DNA from: Penium margaritaceum
Taxonomy: Eukaryota; Streptophyta; Zygnematophyceae; Desmidiales; Peniaceae
Length of the DNA: 20,095 nt
Direction: 5' to 3'
Assembly (NCBI GenBank): GCA_023375785.1
Contig: SZWC01004722.1
Span: 104,702-124,796 of the forward strand
Shown here: piece after piece, positions 1 to 7,387 of the stretch
How positions within the stretch are numbered: position 1 is the first letter of the stretch
Layout of the letters: each line of letters begins with the position of its first letter
Made by a program: the position numbers and the translations under genes
The notes under the pieces: generated by a model
Database searches by the model: none
The model's input: only the letters and a program-made list of their open reading frames with translations
What the model was told of the DNA's origin: nothing

Positions 1-110
1 CCTCCTACTCCTCCTCCTCCTCCTCCTCCTCCTCTTCCCCCTCCGGCCCCTCTCCCTCTTTTTCCCTGCTCCTGCGCACCCCTCCTCTCTCTTCCTCCAC
101 TCACTCGTAC
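1..110. repeat. CCT/CTC pyrimidine microsatellite
   Basis: The window opens in a nearly pure run of CCT triplets (about 1-35) that grades into a C/T-rich tract to about position 110. It is a simple-sequence tract. The part beyond the left window edge is not visible, so its full length is unknown. Confidence 0.85.
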
Positions 111-386
111 TGCCTGGCAGAATCCACGGGAGACTCATCCCTTTCCATACCGTGGTCGCACGCCGGCCTTCCCACAATAACTCTACCGTCGGCTGTCATC
201 CCTTGTGGCCACTACGAGAAACACAGGGAGGCCATACCGAAGGCCCCTTTGTTCCGGAAGGACGTCGTCAATGAAGGCCATGAAGCACGCCAGACTGAGT
301 CCCGGAATGCTTCGGAAGTGGCAGGCAGAGACAATCCTCTGCACGTTTTGAACGATCCTGTTGCCGGGAAGGGATCGGAGGCATTC

Positions 387-890
387 ATGGGTACCAGGAC
401 AGCAGCAACAGAAGCAGGAGCTGTGGCAGCAGAAACAACAGCTGAGGTTCCACCGGCCACAGCAGTGCAGTCAGGAGGGAAGCGAGGAGCAGAAGCTGGA
501 AGGGATGAAGCAAAGGAGGAAGCAGCAGCGCAGCGCCGAAAACTTGTGGAATGTACGCCTGACACCAAGCTGAAGCATGCTCCTGTCGCAGGCCTCTCTT
601 GTGCCCCCACTCTGGAAGGTCACTCGGAAAGGAGTGAGGGAGAAGAGGGTGCAACTGCACCTGCCTACGAGTCTCCTCATGGAACATGTTGTGGCGAGTT
701 GAGGCAGGCGTTGCTTCCAGTGGGGCTCACTCTCGTAGGCCGCAGTGGTTGTGATGAGCAATTGCTAGTCATAGCCAAGCAAGTTGAATCGTGGCTTGAA
801 TTCCAACGACCCCTTCTCTCCACAAAGATCAGTGACGGGGGAGACTCGGGTTCGTGTTGTTTGTCGAAGACCTTGGACCATGATGAATGA
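387..890 (+). CDS. Unassigned open reading frame, Ala/Glu-rich N-terminal half
   Basis: An ATG at 387 opens a frame of about 167 codons ending with TGA at 888-890; the frame is open upstream to about 249 without an ATG. The first half is rich in Ala, Glu, Lys and Arg (for example KEEAAAQRRKL). The second half has a more ordinary composition with several Cys (TCCGEL, SCCLSK). I recognise no domain, signal peptide or membrane segment. It lies about 300 bp upstream of a broken copia gag, so it could be a chance frame in the leader of that element or part of an exon. An overlapping antisense frame of similar quality weakens the coding case. No promoter or splice signal could be assigned. Confidence 0.2.
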   Translation: MGTRTAATEAGAVAAETTAEVPPATAVQSGGKRGAEAGRDEAKEEAAAQRRKLVECTPDTKLKHAPVAGLSCAPTLEGHSERSEGEEGATAPAYESPHGTCCGELRQALLPVGLTLVGRSGCDEQLLVIAKQVESWLEFQRPLLSTKISDGGDSGSCCLSKTLDHDE

Positions 891-1205
891 GAGAGAGTAG
901 TTGGCACTTCGTCAAGAAGAAATTTAGCCAGAGTGCAAATTTGGTCTGGACTGCAGTGATCGCAGTCTTCATCCCTGACAGTGGATGAGACATAAGTTTG
1001 CATCATCTCAATGCCAACTCTGCAGCTGGTGTCCTATTTTGACAAGACTGGCCTTGGGTAAAGGTGTAGGCTATTCCTAATTTGTAGGCATTTGACTTTG
1101 AGGACCTAGGTTCTACTCTTGTCTGAGCACAACTTTGTTGGCCACAAGAAAGTTTGTTCTTTGGCATTTTTCAACCAACTCAGAGTAGGTGAGAGTGGCC
1201 AGGAG

Positions 1206-1664
1206 TGACGAAAAATGGCCGTGGGGTGGCACAAACGACCCAAAAGGCCTCTTGGCCTAGAGGCTAGGAGCCCAGCCACATAACAACTTGGTCATTGCAA
1301 TCCTGCCAAAGCCATGTGGGACGAGGTCAAAGCGCTAGACATCAAAACCTCTTGTGGCGGTGCGTTTGACCTCCTTGGTCACATCTTCACCCTGGACCAC
1401 ATGTCTGGATCACATGGTCGCTTGCATTGCCAGCATGGAGAGTGTTTATTCCAAACTCAAGGCCATCAATGGCATGCCATTGGAGTGGGATGTCTTCAAG
1501 CTTTGCCTATGTCATCTTTGCTAAGATCTTCTCACTTTCAATGATGTCGCTGGAGGCCTCATGGAAAAAGAGAAGGAAATCAACTACAAAGGAGTAGTTA
1601 CAGACTATCGTACTGCCAACTTTCATTGGGACAAACCCATCCCAAAACTCCTCAAAGTTCAAAC
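1206..1664 (+). pseudogene. Ty1/copia gag remnant (UBN2-like), left part of element C
   Basis: Pieces of a copia-type Gag (capsid) protein can be read here in shifting frames. About 1206-1305 gives a stretch ending NNLVIAILPK. Frame 3 from 1314 gives MWDEVKALDIKTS and GGAFDLLGHIF. After a second shift near 1405, the pattern ASMESVYSKLKAI, then PLEWDVFKLCLCHL, follows the UBN2 Gag arrangement of a helix with Y.KLKA followed by an L.EW/F.LC.L helix. An in-frame stop follows near 1519, and the frame continues to KPIPKLLKVQ at 1664, where element B is inserted. At least two frameshifts and two stops make it non-functional. Assignment to copia Gag is from family knowledge and by eye; the RNase H of the same element resumes at 13017. 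Confidence 0.6.
1660..1664. other. Target-site duplication of element B (left copy), CAAAC
   Basis: CAAAC here is repeated at 13012-13016, exactly outside the two LTR ends of element B. A 5-bp duplication is normal for Ty1/copia integration. It shows that B arrived as an LTR element and that 1664 and 13017 were once adjacent. Confidence 0.93.
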
Positions 1665-1718
1665 TGTTAGTGTGTGTAGCTTCCACCCGTCACGAGCCAC
1701 GGCCGTGGCAGCTACGGG
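1665..1718 (+). repeat. Element B 5' LTR, first 54 bp
   Basis: These 54 bp match the first 54 bp of the 3' LTR (12197-12250) except for a few substitutions, and share CTTCCACCCGTCACGAGCC. The LTR breaks at ACGGG where element A inserted, and resumes at 7388. Together the two pieces make 816 bp against 815 bp in the 3' copy. Confidence 0.92.
1714..1718. other. Target-site duplication of element A (left copy), ACGGG
   Basis: ACGGG occurs directly outside the TG end of element A here, and again directly outside its CA end at 7383-7387. The uninterrupted 3' LTR of B carries a single ACGGG at 12246-12250, at the corresponding place, which confirms the empty site. Confidence 0.95.
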
Positions 1719-1922
1719 TGCCAAGATTCCTGAAAACTTCCTACGCCACGTAGCTTGCTAGCCTAGTTGCTGTTCACTGACGAGGCACTGGCCTGGCCAG
1801 CTGACGCGCGAGTCACAAGGCAGGGCATGTAGTGGGTAGGGTTGGAACACAGATGGAGTGAACCACAAGTGCTGGAATCTGAAAGTAATTGCAGAGTTAG
1901 TTACAACAATGAGCCAAATCAA

Positions 1923-1930
1923 CTAAATAG
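1923..1930 (-). promoter_or_regulatory. TATA-like box CTATTTAG in LTR A (3' copy)
   Basis: The octamer CTATTTAG on the minus strand lies about 204 bp before the LTR 3' end. The same octamer lies about 189 bp before the 3' end of both B LTRs (7953-7960 and 12815-12822), although the surrounding sequence is largely different. Conservation across diverged LTRs suggests the core promoter; this is inference. Confidence 0.45.
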
Positions 1931-2145
1931 CTGGGGCAGCCTGGTGCGCAGGCAGCGCATCCAGGGGCGCGTTTGGCTCCACACGAGGCACACCATGCAC
2001 AAATCTGCGCAAATTGCCAAGGTGGCCCGCCGAAGTGGAAAACACTCGCCCGGCCGTAACTTTCTGCACAGGCGTCAGAACGATGCGCCGTTTGAACCAG
2101 AACGACTAGCGCGACAAGGCGGACGCGTCCGTATCATGCAAGGAA

Positions 2146-2194
2146 GGTCTCCTCGTGGCACCGGAACACGTCTCCGGGTGCCCGGGTCTCGACC
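2146..2194 (-). repeat. U3 cassette, copy 2 of LTR A
   Basis: On the minus strand this reads GGTCGAGACCCGGGCACCC, then a short variable part, then a block ending CACGAGGAGACC. It belongs to a roughly 48-bp cassette repeated through the LTRs of A and B and the segment before the B 3' LTR. Confidence 0.65.
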
Positions 2195-2265
2195 GACGAG
2201 CAAGGTACATGACGAAGCACCTGGCAACACGTCACAGGCGCACGCACACACGGGTTCAAGACGCT

Positions 2266-2315
2266 GGGTCTCCATGTCACACCGGTGCGACACACCAGGT
2301 GCGTGGCTCTCGACC
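2266..2315 (-). repeat. U3 cassette, copy 1 of LTR A
   Basis: On the minus strand this starts GGTCGAGAGCCACGCACCTG and ends GTGTGACATGGAGACCC. It has the same two conserved blocks as the other cassette copies, with a variable spacer between them. Confidence 0.65.
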
Positions 2316-2403
2316 AGCACAACCTCGACCAACATCATCGTGCCAGACTCAACAAACCACGCTGTCCTCACAGGGGTGTCAGGCCAAAGCCCACACACCA
2401 ACA

Positions 2404-2414
2404 CCCCCCCTGGG
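2404..2414 (-). promoter_or_regulatory. Element A polypurine tract
   Basis: On the minus strand CCCAGGGGGGG directly precedes TGTTGG of the 3' LTR. This is the usual site for priming plus-strand DNA in copia elements. Confidence 0.88.
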
Positions 2415-2484
2415 CTGCAGAGCCTGACAACGTGATACCTTCATCTACACCTGCACCACAGGGAGATGGCGGTCTCAGGGGGTA

Positions 2485-2533
2485 GGTCTCCTCGTCACAC
2501 TGGTGGGTCCCACCAGGTATGCGGGTCTCGACC
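2485..2533 (-). repeat. U3 cassette in the duplicated U3 fragment of A
   Basis: On the minus strand the copy starts GGTCGAGACCCGCATACCTG and ends GTGTGACGAGGAGACC. It is the best match to the cassette consensus that I can see outside the LTRs of A. Confidence 0.65.
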
Positions 2534-2754
2534 CTCACCACTGTGACCCCTGTCAACCACCGAGCAGAAATGCCGTGCAGAGGGAGGCGTCAGGCCAAGG
2601 CCCACACACCAACACCCCCCTGGACTGCAGAGCCTGACAACGCGAGCAAGCCTGATAGCTGCTCATAACAAGTCAACCGAGGGCGAGAGCAACTCTCCCA
2701 TGGCCACAACCCCTGCAGCACACCAACAGGAAGGGCAAGTGTGCGCACGTGGCC

Positions 2755-2859
2755 TCACCCCACATCGTCGTCACTGCTGTCGTCGTCATCGTCACTGTAG
2801 TCGACGCTGGTGTCATCACCTGGTATTGCGACGAGGGAAGAGCGGAGGGCCTCCTCCAA
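2755..2859 (-). other. Post-amber acidic tail of the element A frame
   Basis: Past the TAG at 2860 the frame stays open for 34 codons to TGA (2755-2757). It begins LEEALRSS and ends in a run of Asp and Ser. Element B encodes the same LEEALR start and acidic tail in frame with the rest of its protein. The tail is therefore an ancestral C terminus that A either lost by a recent nonsense change or reaches only by readthrough; the sequence cannot decide which. Confidence 0.6.
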
Positions 2860-5088
2860 CTACATCACCTCCCGTATGCGCGCCAGCTGCTGGGTCGCAT
2901 GCTGCCACACGGACAACGCAGCGTCGAGACGCGAGTGCAATTCGTCGAGCTCTGCCGCGGCAGCGGGTTGTCCAGCTGCATCTGCGGTGTGCAGGCGGTC
3001 AGTCGCGGAATGAACCTGACGGTGGACCGCCGTCAAGTGCGCGTCGGCGTGAGCCACTGCCTCCTGCATCCTCGCCTCCTCGTCGCGCAGGAAGCTCTCC
3101 TCGTCAACTGTCGCCTCAGCTGTCGTCTGGCCACCAGCTGCTGACAGGGGGTCGGTACCACTCAGCGTGTCTGCACCTGCAGCATCTGCACCGGCAAAGG
3201 GTGCTACTATAGAGGCACCGCCTGCTGCGGACACACCGGGCACTCGGGCGTCGGCTGGCCGGACGTCGGCATCCGTCGGTGTCTCTGCCTCTGCAGCGCC
3301 ATCGCTGTCACTGGGAGCCCGGACGCCCTGGGGCTCCGCCGAGTCGCTGGCCCGCAACCAATCGTCCACCTGCTGCTGAGCGTCCGCCCGTCGCCGACGT
3401 GCATCCTGTAGAGACAAGTCCGCAGCCTCAAGACGTGTGTGCACATCCTCTATGCACTGCTCAGCAGCCTGCCGTGCTTGAACATCTGCAGTGTAACGAC
3501 TGCTGGCCTCCAGGAGCTCAGCTGTGAGACCCCGCATGTGTGCCTCCGCTCGAGCCACGTCTGCCTCCCGCTCGTCGACCGCAAGGCGCAGGCGCTCAGG
3601 GACGGGACCCGCAGCATGGAGGAGTGTAGCTTGGACGTCGGCTGGAACCGCCATGGTGTCAGCGACGCCAGTCAGAGCAGCAATAAGCTGTAGGTCCGCA
3701 GCTCGCTCAGCATCCTCCGTGACAGCTGGGGCAGTGGCCCTGGTCGCAGCGGACGTACCAGCCAGACGTCCGACCAACGTGGTGTCAGCACCATCCGGGG
3801 CATCCGCTGTCGGCGTCCCGTCTGTTGCTGCAACTGCCGTCGCTGCTACTGTCACGACGTCGGTGGCTGCCGACACACTCACTGCCCGGACGTCTGCTCC
3901 AAGGGGGTCAGCTGGCACCTCCACTGCTACAACGTCAGTTGTAGTCGCCAACTCCATCTCCATCTCCGCGCCTGACTCGGACTCCGCGGCGGACCACTCG
4001 TCCGCCTCCAACTCCTCCTCTGCACAGAGGGAGCCCCGTCCTGTAGCGCCAGCCGTCACATCGCTCCTGCGCTCTCCGGTGGTCGTCGGTGAACACTCCA
4101 TCCCCCCCACGACCGACACACTGGCAGAAGCTGAGAGGGGGTGGCACACCACCTCTGCGACCGGGGACGAGAGAATCGGCTCTGCGAGAACGGCTGACTC
4201 TGCCTCCGCATCAGACCACGCGTCTGTCTCCGACTCCGCGTCGGAACACTCCTCGGATGACTCGTCCTCCTCACAGAGGATGCCCCGGCGTGCAGCACCA
4301 CACGTCGCAACTCTCCTAAGCTCTCCGGTGGTTGTCGGCAGACACTCCATCCCCCGCACGGCCGACATACCGGCAGGAGCTGAGAGGGGGCGACGCACCA
4401 ACCCCGTGACCGGGGACGAGAGTGTCGGCTCCGTGAGGACATCTGCCACTGGTACAGCTGCCGCTGCTGTCTGGGCACGTCGAGCCGAACGTGCCATCCG
4501 CTGCCGCGCGCGGTGAGCGCGGGCGCGAGTAGCGCGAGTCGAAGGGACACACGCAGAAGCGGGGGAGTCGGAGGTGGGAAGGACTCCGACTGACTCCAGG
4601 ACAGAGCGGAGAGTGTCAGACGTAGACTGGAGGTCGGCCGCCACGGTATCGTCAGGTGACGTCTCAGACGGGGGCGAGGACGAGGCCGATGAGGGAGGAG
4701 TCGGCAGCGGCATGGTGGTGACACGCTGCTCAGAGACCACATAGTCTGTGAGCTGCTGGACCATGCGCTTTAACCCCTGAAGCTCCGCGTACAGCACTGC
4801 CACAGCTCCACTAAGGGGCGCTATGGCATCTGCCAGCAACATCTCCGGAACGGGTGGAGGAGAAGAGGGACGGGACTGCATCCAGGGCGGTCGCCACCCG
4901 GCAGGGCGCTGGCGACACTGGCGCCATCCATGGTGCCGATCCCCACAGTAGTAGCAGGCGAAGCCGTTGGACGCCTGAGGCGTATGCCGCGGCTGACACT
5001 GCCACTGTGGACGAGGTGCCTGCGACGTATGTAGAGCCGGTGCCAACCACGGCGCCGGCTGCGTTCCCTGCCACGCCAGTCTGCTCAT
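2860..5088 (-). CDS. Element A protein with N-terminal CCHC zinc knuckle and acidic repeats
   Basis: A frame of 742 codons starts at ATG 5088 (MSRLAWQGTQ, conserved in B). It is open upstream to a GTG at 5139, and in B an ATG lies six codons upstream of the aligned start. Order in the protein: a Pro/Trp-rich N terminus; zinc knuckle CYYC..H..C with C45, C48, H53 and C58 (CX2CX4HX4C), which should bind RNA; a predicted coiled coil around AELQGLKRMVQQLTDYV; two tandem 83-residue acidic modules carrying SSPV, PLSA, GMEC.PTTTG and acidic ESE/DAE stretches; an Ala/Thr/Val-rich linker; and two long helical, coiled-coil-like regions. An amber codon at 2860-2862 ends it, 34 codons before the end of the homologous frame in B. 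Capsid, protease and polymerase motifs are not seen. A Gag-like packaging role is inferred from position and zinc knuckle. Confidence 0.8.
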   Translation of the reverse strand: MSRLAWQGTQPAPWLAPALHTSQAPRPQWQCQPRHTPQASNGFACYYCGDRHHGWRQCRQRPAGWRPPWMQSRPSSPPPVPEMLLADAIAPLSGAVAVLYAELQGLKRMVQQLTDYVVSEQRVTTMPLPTPPSSASSSPPSETSPDDTVAADLQSTSDTLRSVLESVGVLPTSDSPASACVPSTRATRARAHRARQRMARSARRAQTAAAAVPVADVLTEPTLSSPVTGLVRRPLSAPAGMSAVRGMECLPTTTGELRRVATCGAARRGILCEEDESSEECSDAESETDAWSDAEAESAVLAEPILSSPVAEVVCHPLSASASVSVVGGMECSPTTTGERRSDVTAGATGRGSLCAEEELEADEWSAAESESGAEMEMELATTTDVVAVEVPADPLGADVRAVSVSAATDVVTVAATAVAATDGTPTADAPDGADTTLVGRLAGTSAATRATAPAVTEDAERAADLQLIAALTGVADTMAVPADVQATLLHAAGPVPERLRLAVDEREADVARAEAHMRGLTAELLEASSRYTADVQARQAAEQCIEDVHTRLEAADLSLQDARRRRADAQQQVDDWLRASDSAEPQGVRAPSDSDGAAEAETPTDADVRPADARVPGVSAAGGASIVAPFAGADAAGADTLSGTDPLSAAGGQTTAEATVDEESFLRDEEARMQEAVAHADAHLTAVHRQVHSATDRLHTADAAGQPAAAAELDELHSRLDAALSVWQHATQQLARIREVM

Positions 5089-5292
5089 CGCCAGAGCTCG
5101 GCGTGGGTGAGTGCACACGGCACTTGCTCCCACTGGCACAAGGCCACAGGGGAGGTGAGCGATCGAATCACGATCTCCCAGACGTGCTGCGACGCTGTCA
5201 CGAGGGCGGTCACCACCGCGCTAGTGGTGCGCTGCTGTGCAACTCAAGTGTGCAATCTCAAGTCGCCTTCGGTGCTGATGCTGCACCGGGTG

Positions 5293-5326
5293 CCGTCCTC
5301 AGCCGACGGCTGTGGCCTCAAGCCAC
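5293..5326 (-). other. Paired hairpins, copy 1 in A
   Basis: Read on the minus strand, GTGGC-TTGAG-GCCAC (5326-5312) is followed after two bases by CCGTC-GGCTGAG-GACGG (5309-5293). Both have perfect 5-bp stems. The pair recurs at 5383-5416 and, diverged, at 5511-5545, and twice in element B. Confidence 0.7.
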
Positions 5327-5382
5327 TTTCGCTGCTGTTGCTACTGCTGCAACTCTTGCGGCGGATGCTGCTACAGCGGTTC

Positions 5383-5416
5383 CCGTCGTCAGCCGACGGT
5401 GGTGGCCTCAAGCCAC
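5383..5416 (-). other. Paired hairpins, copy 2 in A
   Basis: Minus-strand GTGGC-TTGAG-GCCAC (5416-5402) is followed by CCGTC-GGCTGAC-GACGG (5399-5383). Stems and first loop are unchanged relative to copy 1; only the last base of the second loop differs. Confidence 0.7.
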
Positions 5417-5510
5417 ACGAAAAAGAAAAAATAGAGTAAAAGAAAACAACAGTGGCACCACCAATGCTGCCTCTGGGGCTGCTGTTGCCGCGGCTGCTTC
5501 AGCTCCGGTC

Positions 5511-5545
5511 GCCGTCGGCAACCGATGGCTGTGGCCTGAGGCCAC
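5511..5545 (-). other. Paired hairpins, diverged copy 3 in A
   Basis: Minus-strand GTGGC-CTCAG-GCCAC (5545-5531) is followed by GCCATCGG-TTG-CCGACGGC (5529-5511), an 8-bp stem with one mismatch. The loops have changed but both stems are kept. Confidence 0.5.
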
Positions 5546-5715
5546 CTCTGCTACTGCTGTTGAGGCTGTCGCAACTGCTGTAGCTATAGTGGTGGGGGTA
5601 GCTGCTGCGCTCCCCCTCTCCCCCGTCCTGTACTTTGACGTGTGGGCGCGAACTAATCGCCGAGGAACAATTGTTGTGGGATGCTCCTCGCGAGGTCTCC
5701 CGTCGCGGAAGCGTC

Positions 5716-6510
5716 CACCGCGGAGAGGTCACCGTGGACTGTCACCGCGAAGACAACACCGGTAGAATTTTTTCGCGGCCTGCCGCGGAGCACCTCGGTG
5801 GAACCCCTCACCGCGGGACACCGCCGCGGAACGCCGTCGTGGAAATACCTCCGTGGAGCACCTCACCGTGGAATATCCGTCGTAGAATGCTTCCGCGGAA
5901 ACACCTCCGCGGAACTCCACCGCGGAATCTTTTCACTGCGGAATTTCCGCGGACTGCCGCGGATCGATGCGGTGCTGGACGTTGAGAATTCTGCGGTCGC
6001 GCCGATGTTGACCGAATGACGGCGGAACGCCTCGGCCCGGCCGCGGAACAGCCACCGCGGTTGTGTTGACGCGGAACACAATGGAGTGCCACGAACTGCC
6101 GGGGCACCTCCGTCGGTCCGTTCCGCAACCAACGTGGAGCTGCCGCGTCTGGCGACCGCGAAAAGCCCCCGCGGACTGTCGCGGACCCACGGCCGAGGAG
6201 CACCAAGGAGTACCGCTGGCCTGTTCCGAAACCGTAGCGGAGCTGCTGCGGCAGATCGCCGTGGATCCGCGGAACACTGCGGATCTGCCGCGGCACCGTC
6301 ACCGCGGAGTGACGGACTCGGAACGCCGTGGGCAACCGCGGTAGATCCGCGGCCCCGTCGGCGTGTTCTGTTGCGGCCGCGAGGTTGCCGCGTCCGCTGC
6401 GGAGGCCCGGACATCGTGGAGCAGTCAAGAATTTCCGCGGAGCGGATTCTGCTGTCGCGGAACACCGCGAATTTTCCGCGGAATGGCGTCTGCAGTCGCG
6501 GAACGACCGC
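5716..6510. repeat. CCGCGG-rich degenerate array in the leader of A
   Basis: About 20 exact CCGCGG hexamers occur in roughly 800 bp, many extended to TTCCGCGGAA-like sequences, together with many one-base variants (CCGTGG, CGCGGA, TGCGGA). Spacing is irregular, so this is neither a simple tandem repeat nor a codon repeat. Open frames crossing it on both strands are Arg/Pro/Ala-rich by-products of the motif. It occupies the position held by CAG-type repeats in element B. Confidence 0.8.
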
Positions 6511-6579
6511 GGAACTGCCGCTGATATGTTAAAGAAACGGTCGGAATGGTGGAGGGTCCTCCCAGAACCTTTCGCCGAG

Positions 6580-6670
6580 GCAGGAGGCGCTGCTGCTGCT
6601 GCTACTCAAGGCAACGGCTGCGGTCGCTCCCTGCTACTGCGGCTGCTGCGCCTCTGCTACGCAGCTGTGC
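6580..6670 (-). repeat. Residual CAG-type repeat next to the PBS of A
   Basis: Minus-strand CAG/GCAGC triplets lie between the CCGCGG array and the primer-binding site. They are the counterpart of the much longer CAG region right after the PBS of element B. Confidence 0.55.
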
Positions 6671-6685
6671 GAGCACTGGCTCGCA

Positions 6686-6697
6686 GCTCTGATACCA
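6686..6697 (-). promoter_or_regulatory. Element A primer-binding site (tRNA-iMet)
   Basis: Minus-strand TGGTATCAGAGC abuts the CTTGGCA end of the 5' LTR. It is the standard complement to the 3' end of plant initiator-Met tRNA used by many Ty1/copia elements. The PBS of B is identical. Confidence 0.95.
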
Positions 6698-7382
6698 TGC
6701 CAAGATTCCTGAAAACTTCCCACGCCACGTAGCTTGCTAGCCTAGTTGCTGTTCACTGACGAGGCACTGGCCTGGCCAGCTGACGTGCGAGTCACAAGGC
6801 AGGGCATGTAGTGGGTAGGGTTGGAACACAGATGGAGTGAACCACAAGTGCTGGAATCTGAAAGTAATTGCAGAGTTAGTTACAACAATGAGCCAAATCA
6901 ACTAAATAGCTGGGGCAGCCTGGTGCGCAGGCAGCGCATCCAGGGGCGCGTTTGGCTCCACACGAGGCACACCATGCACAAATCTGCGCAAATTGCCAAG
7001 GTGGCCCGCCGAGGTGGAAAACACTCGCCCGGCCGTAACTTTCTGCACAGGTGTCAGAACGACGCGCCGTTTGAACCAGAACGACTAGCGCGACAAGGCG
7101 GACGCGTCTGTATCATGCAAGGAAGGTCTCCTCGTGGCACCGGAACACGTCTCCGGGTGCCCGGGTCTCGACCGACGAGCAAGGTACATGACGAAGCACC
7201 GGGCAACACGTCACAGGCGCACGCACACACGGGTTCAAGACTCTGGATCTCCACGTCACACCGGTGCGACACACCAGGTGCGTGGCTCTCGACCAGCACA
7301 ACCTCGACCAACATCATCGTGCCAGACTCAACAAAGCACGCTGTCCTCACAGGGGTGTCAGGCCAAAGCCCACACACCAACA
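6698..7382 (-). repeat. Element A 5' LTR
   Basis: This 685-bp copy matches 1719-2403 with 11 differences by my count, mostly transitions, and no indel. It carries CTATTTAG (complement of 6902-6909) and two U3 cassettes (7125-7173 and 7245-7294). Transcription of A would start here and run leftward. Confidence 0.95.
6902..6909 (-). promoter_or_regulatory. TATA-like box CTATTTAG in LTR A (5' copy)
   Basis: This is the same octamer and distance to the LTR 3' end as in the other A LTR. In this copy it would drive the element transcript. Assignment rests on conservation with the B LTRs. Confidence 0.45.
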
Positions 7383-7387
7383 ACGGG
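7383..7387. other. Target-site duplication of element A (right copy), ACGGG
   Basis: This is the second copy of the 5-bp duplication, immediately after the CA-type end of A. Beyond it the interrupted B LTR resumes at 7388. Confidence 0.95.

Larger units (their letters stand above)
1719..2403 (-). repeat. Element A 3' LTR
   Basis: The 685-bp copy is offset by exactly 4,979 bp from 6698-7382. Read on the minus strand it starts TGTTGGTGTGTGGGC after the polypurine tract and ends CTTGGCA. It includes a TATA-like CTATTTAG (complement of 1923-1930) and two copies of the GGTCGAGACC-type cassette (2266-2315 and 2146-2194). Open frames seen across it on either strand are incidental to the LTR and repeat identically in the other copy. 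Confidence 0.95.
2404..2642 (-). repeat. Partial duplication of polypurine tract and U3 start in element A
   Basis: A second polypurine tract (2615-2624) is followed on the minus strand by a second, diverged LTR start (TGTTGGTGTGTGGGC from 2614). It runs about 200 bp, includes one U3 cassette (2485-2533), and then reaches the real polypurine tract. The flank GCTCTGCAG with its preceding GTTGTCAG occurs at both tracts, offset by 210 bp. This is a tandem duplication of the 3' priming region, not a complete LTR. Confidence 0.8.
5100..5430 (-). promoter_or_regulatory. Conserved leader just upstream of the element A start codon
   Basis: About 300 non-coding bp before the start codon match 9190-9521 of element B closely. 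This includes the tandem hairpins, the block GCGCACCACTAGCGCGGTGG, and the stretch GATCGCTCACCTCCCC that leads into the start. The low-complexity DNA further upstream is unrelated between A and B, so this piece is selectively conserved or recently shared. A packaging, dimer-linkage or translation-control role is inference. Confidence 0.6.
1719..7382 (-). mobile_element. Element A: young non-autonomous copia-type LTR retrotransposon nested in B
   Basis: This minus-strand element is 5,664 bp long. Read on its own strand it has: a 5' LTR (7382-6698), PBS (6697-6686), a leader with CTG/CAG traces and a CCGCGG-rich array, a conserved hairpin leader, one long CCHC reading frame (5088-2860), a duplicated U3 fragment, polypurine tract (2414-2404) and a 3' LTR (2403-1719). 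Both LTRs are 685 bp with no length change, and I count 11 substitutions by eye. Ends are TGTTGG and CTTGGCA. No enzyme domain of pol is present, so it would need proteins from another copia element. It is the youngest layer of the nest. Confidence 0.94.

Noticed and set aside
1842..2435. 197-codon frame repeated at 6821-7402
   Set aside because: It lies inside the two LTRs of A and is identical because the LTRs are duplicated; it is antisense to the element and has no domain.
3524..4516. 330-codon plus-strand Ser/Ala/Thr-rich frame
   Set aside because: It is antisense to the element A protein, which is supported by homology to B, a zinc knuckle and modular repeats.
5681..6732. Arg/Pro-rich frames on both strands through the CCGCGG array
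   Set aside because: Many overlapping frames are open at once because of the repeated motif; none shows a domain or is shared with B.
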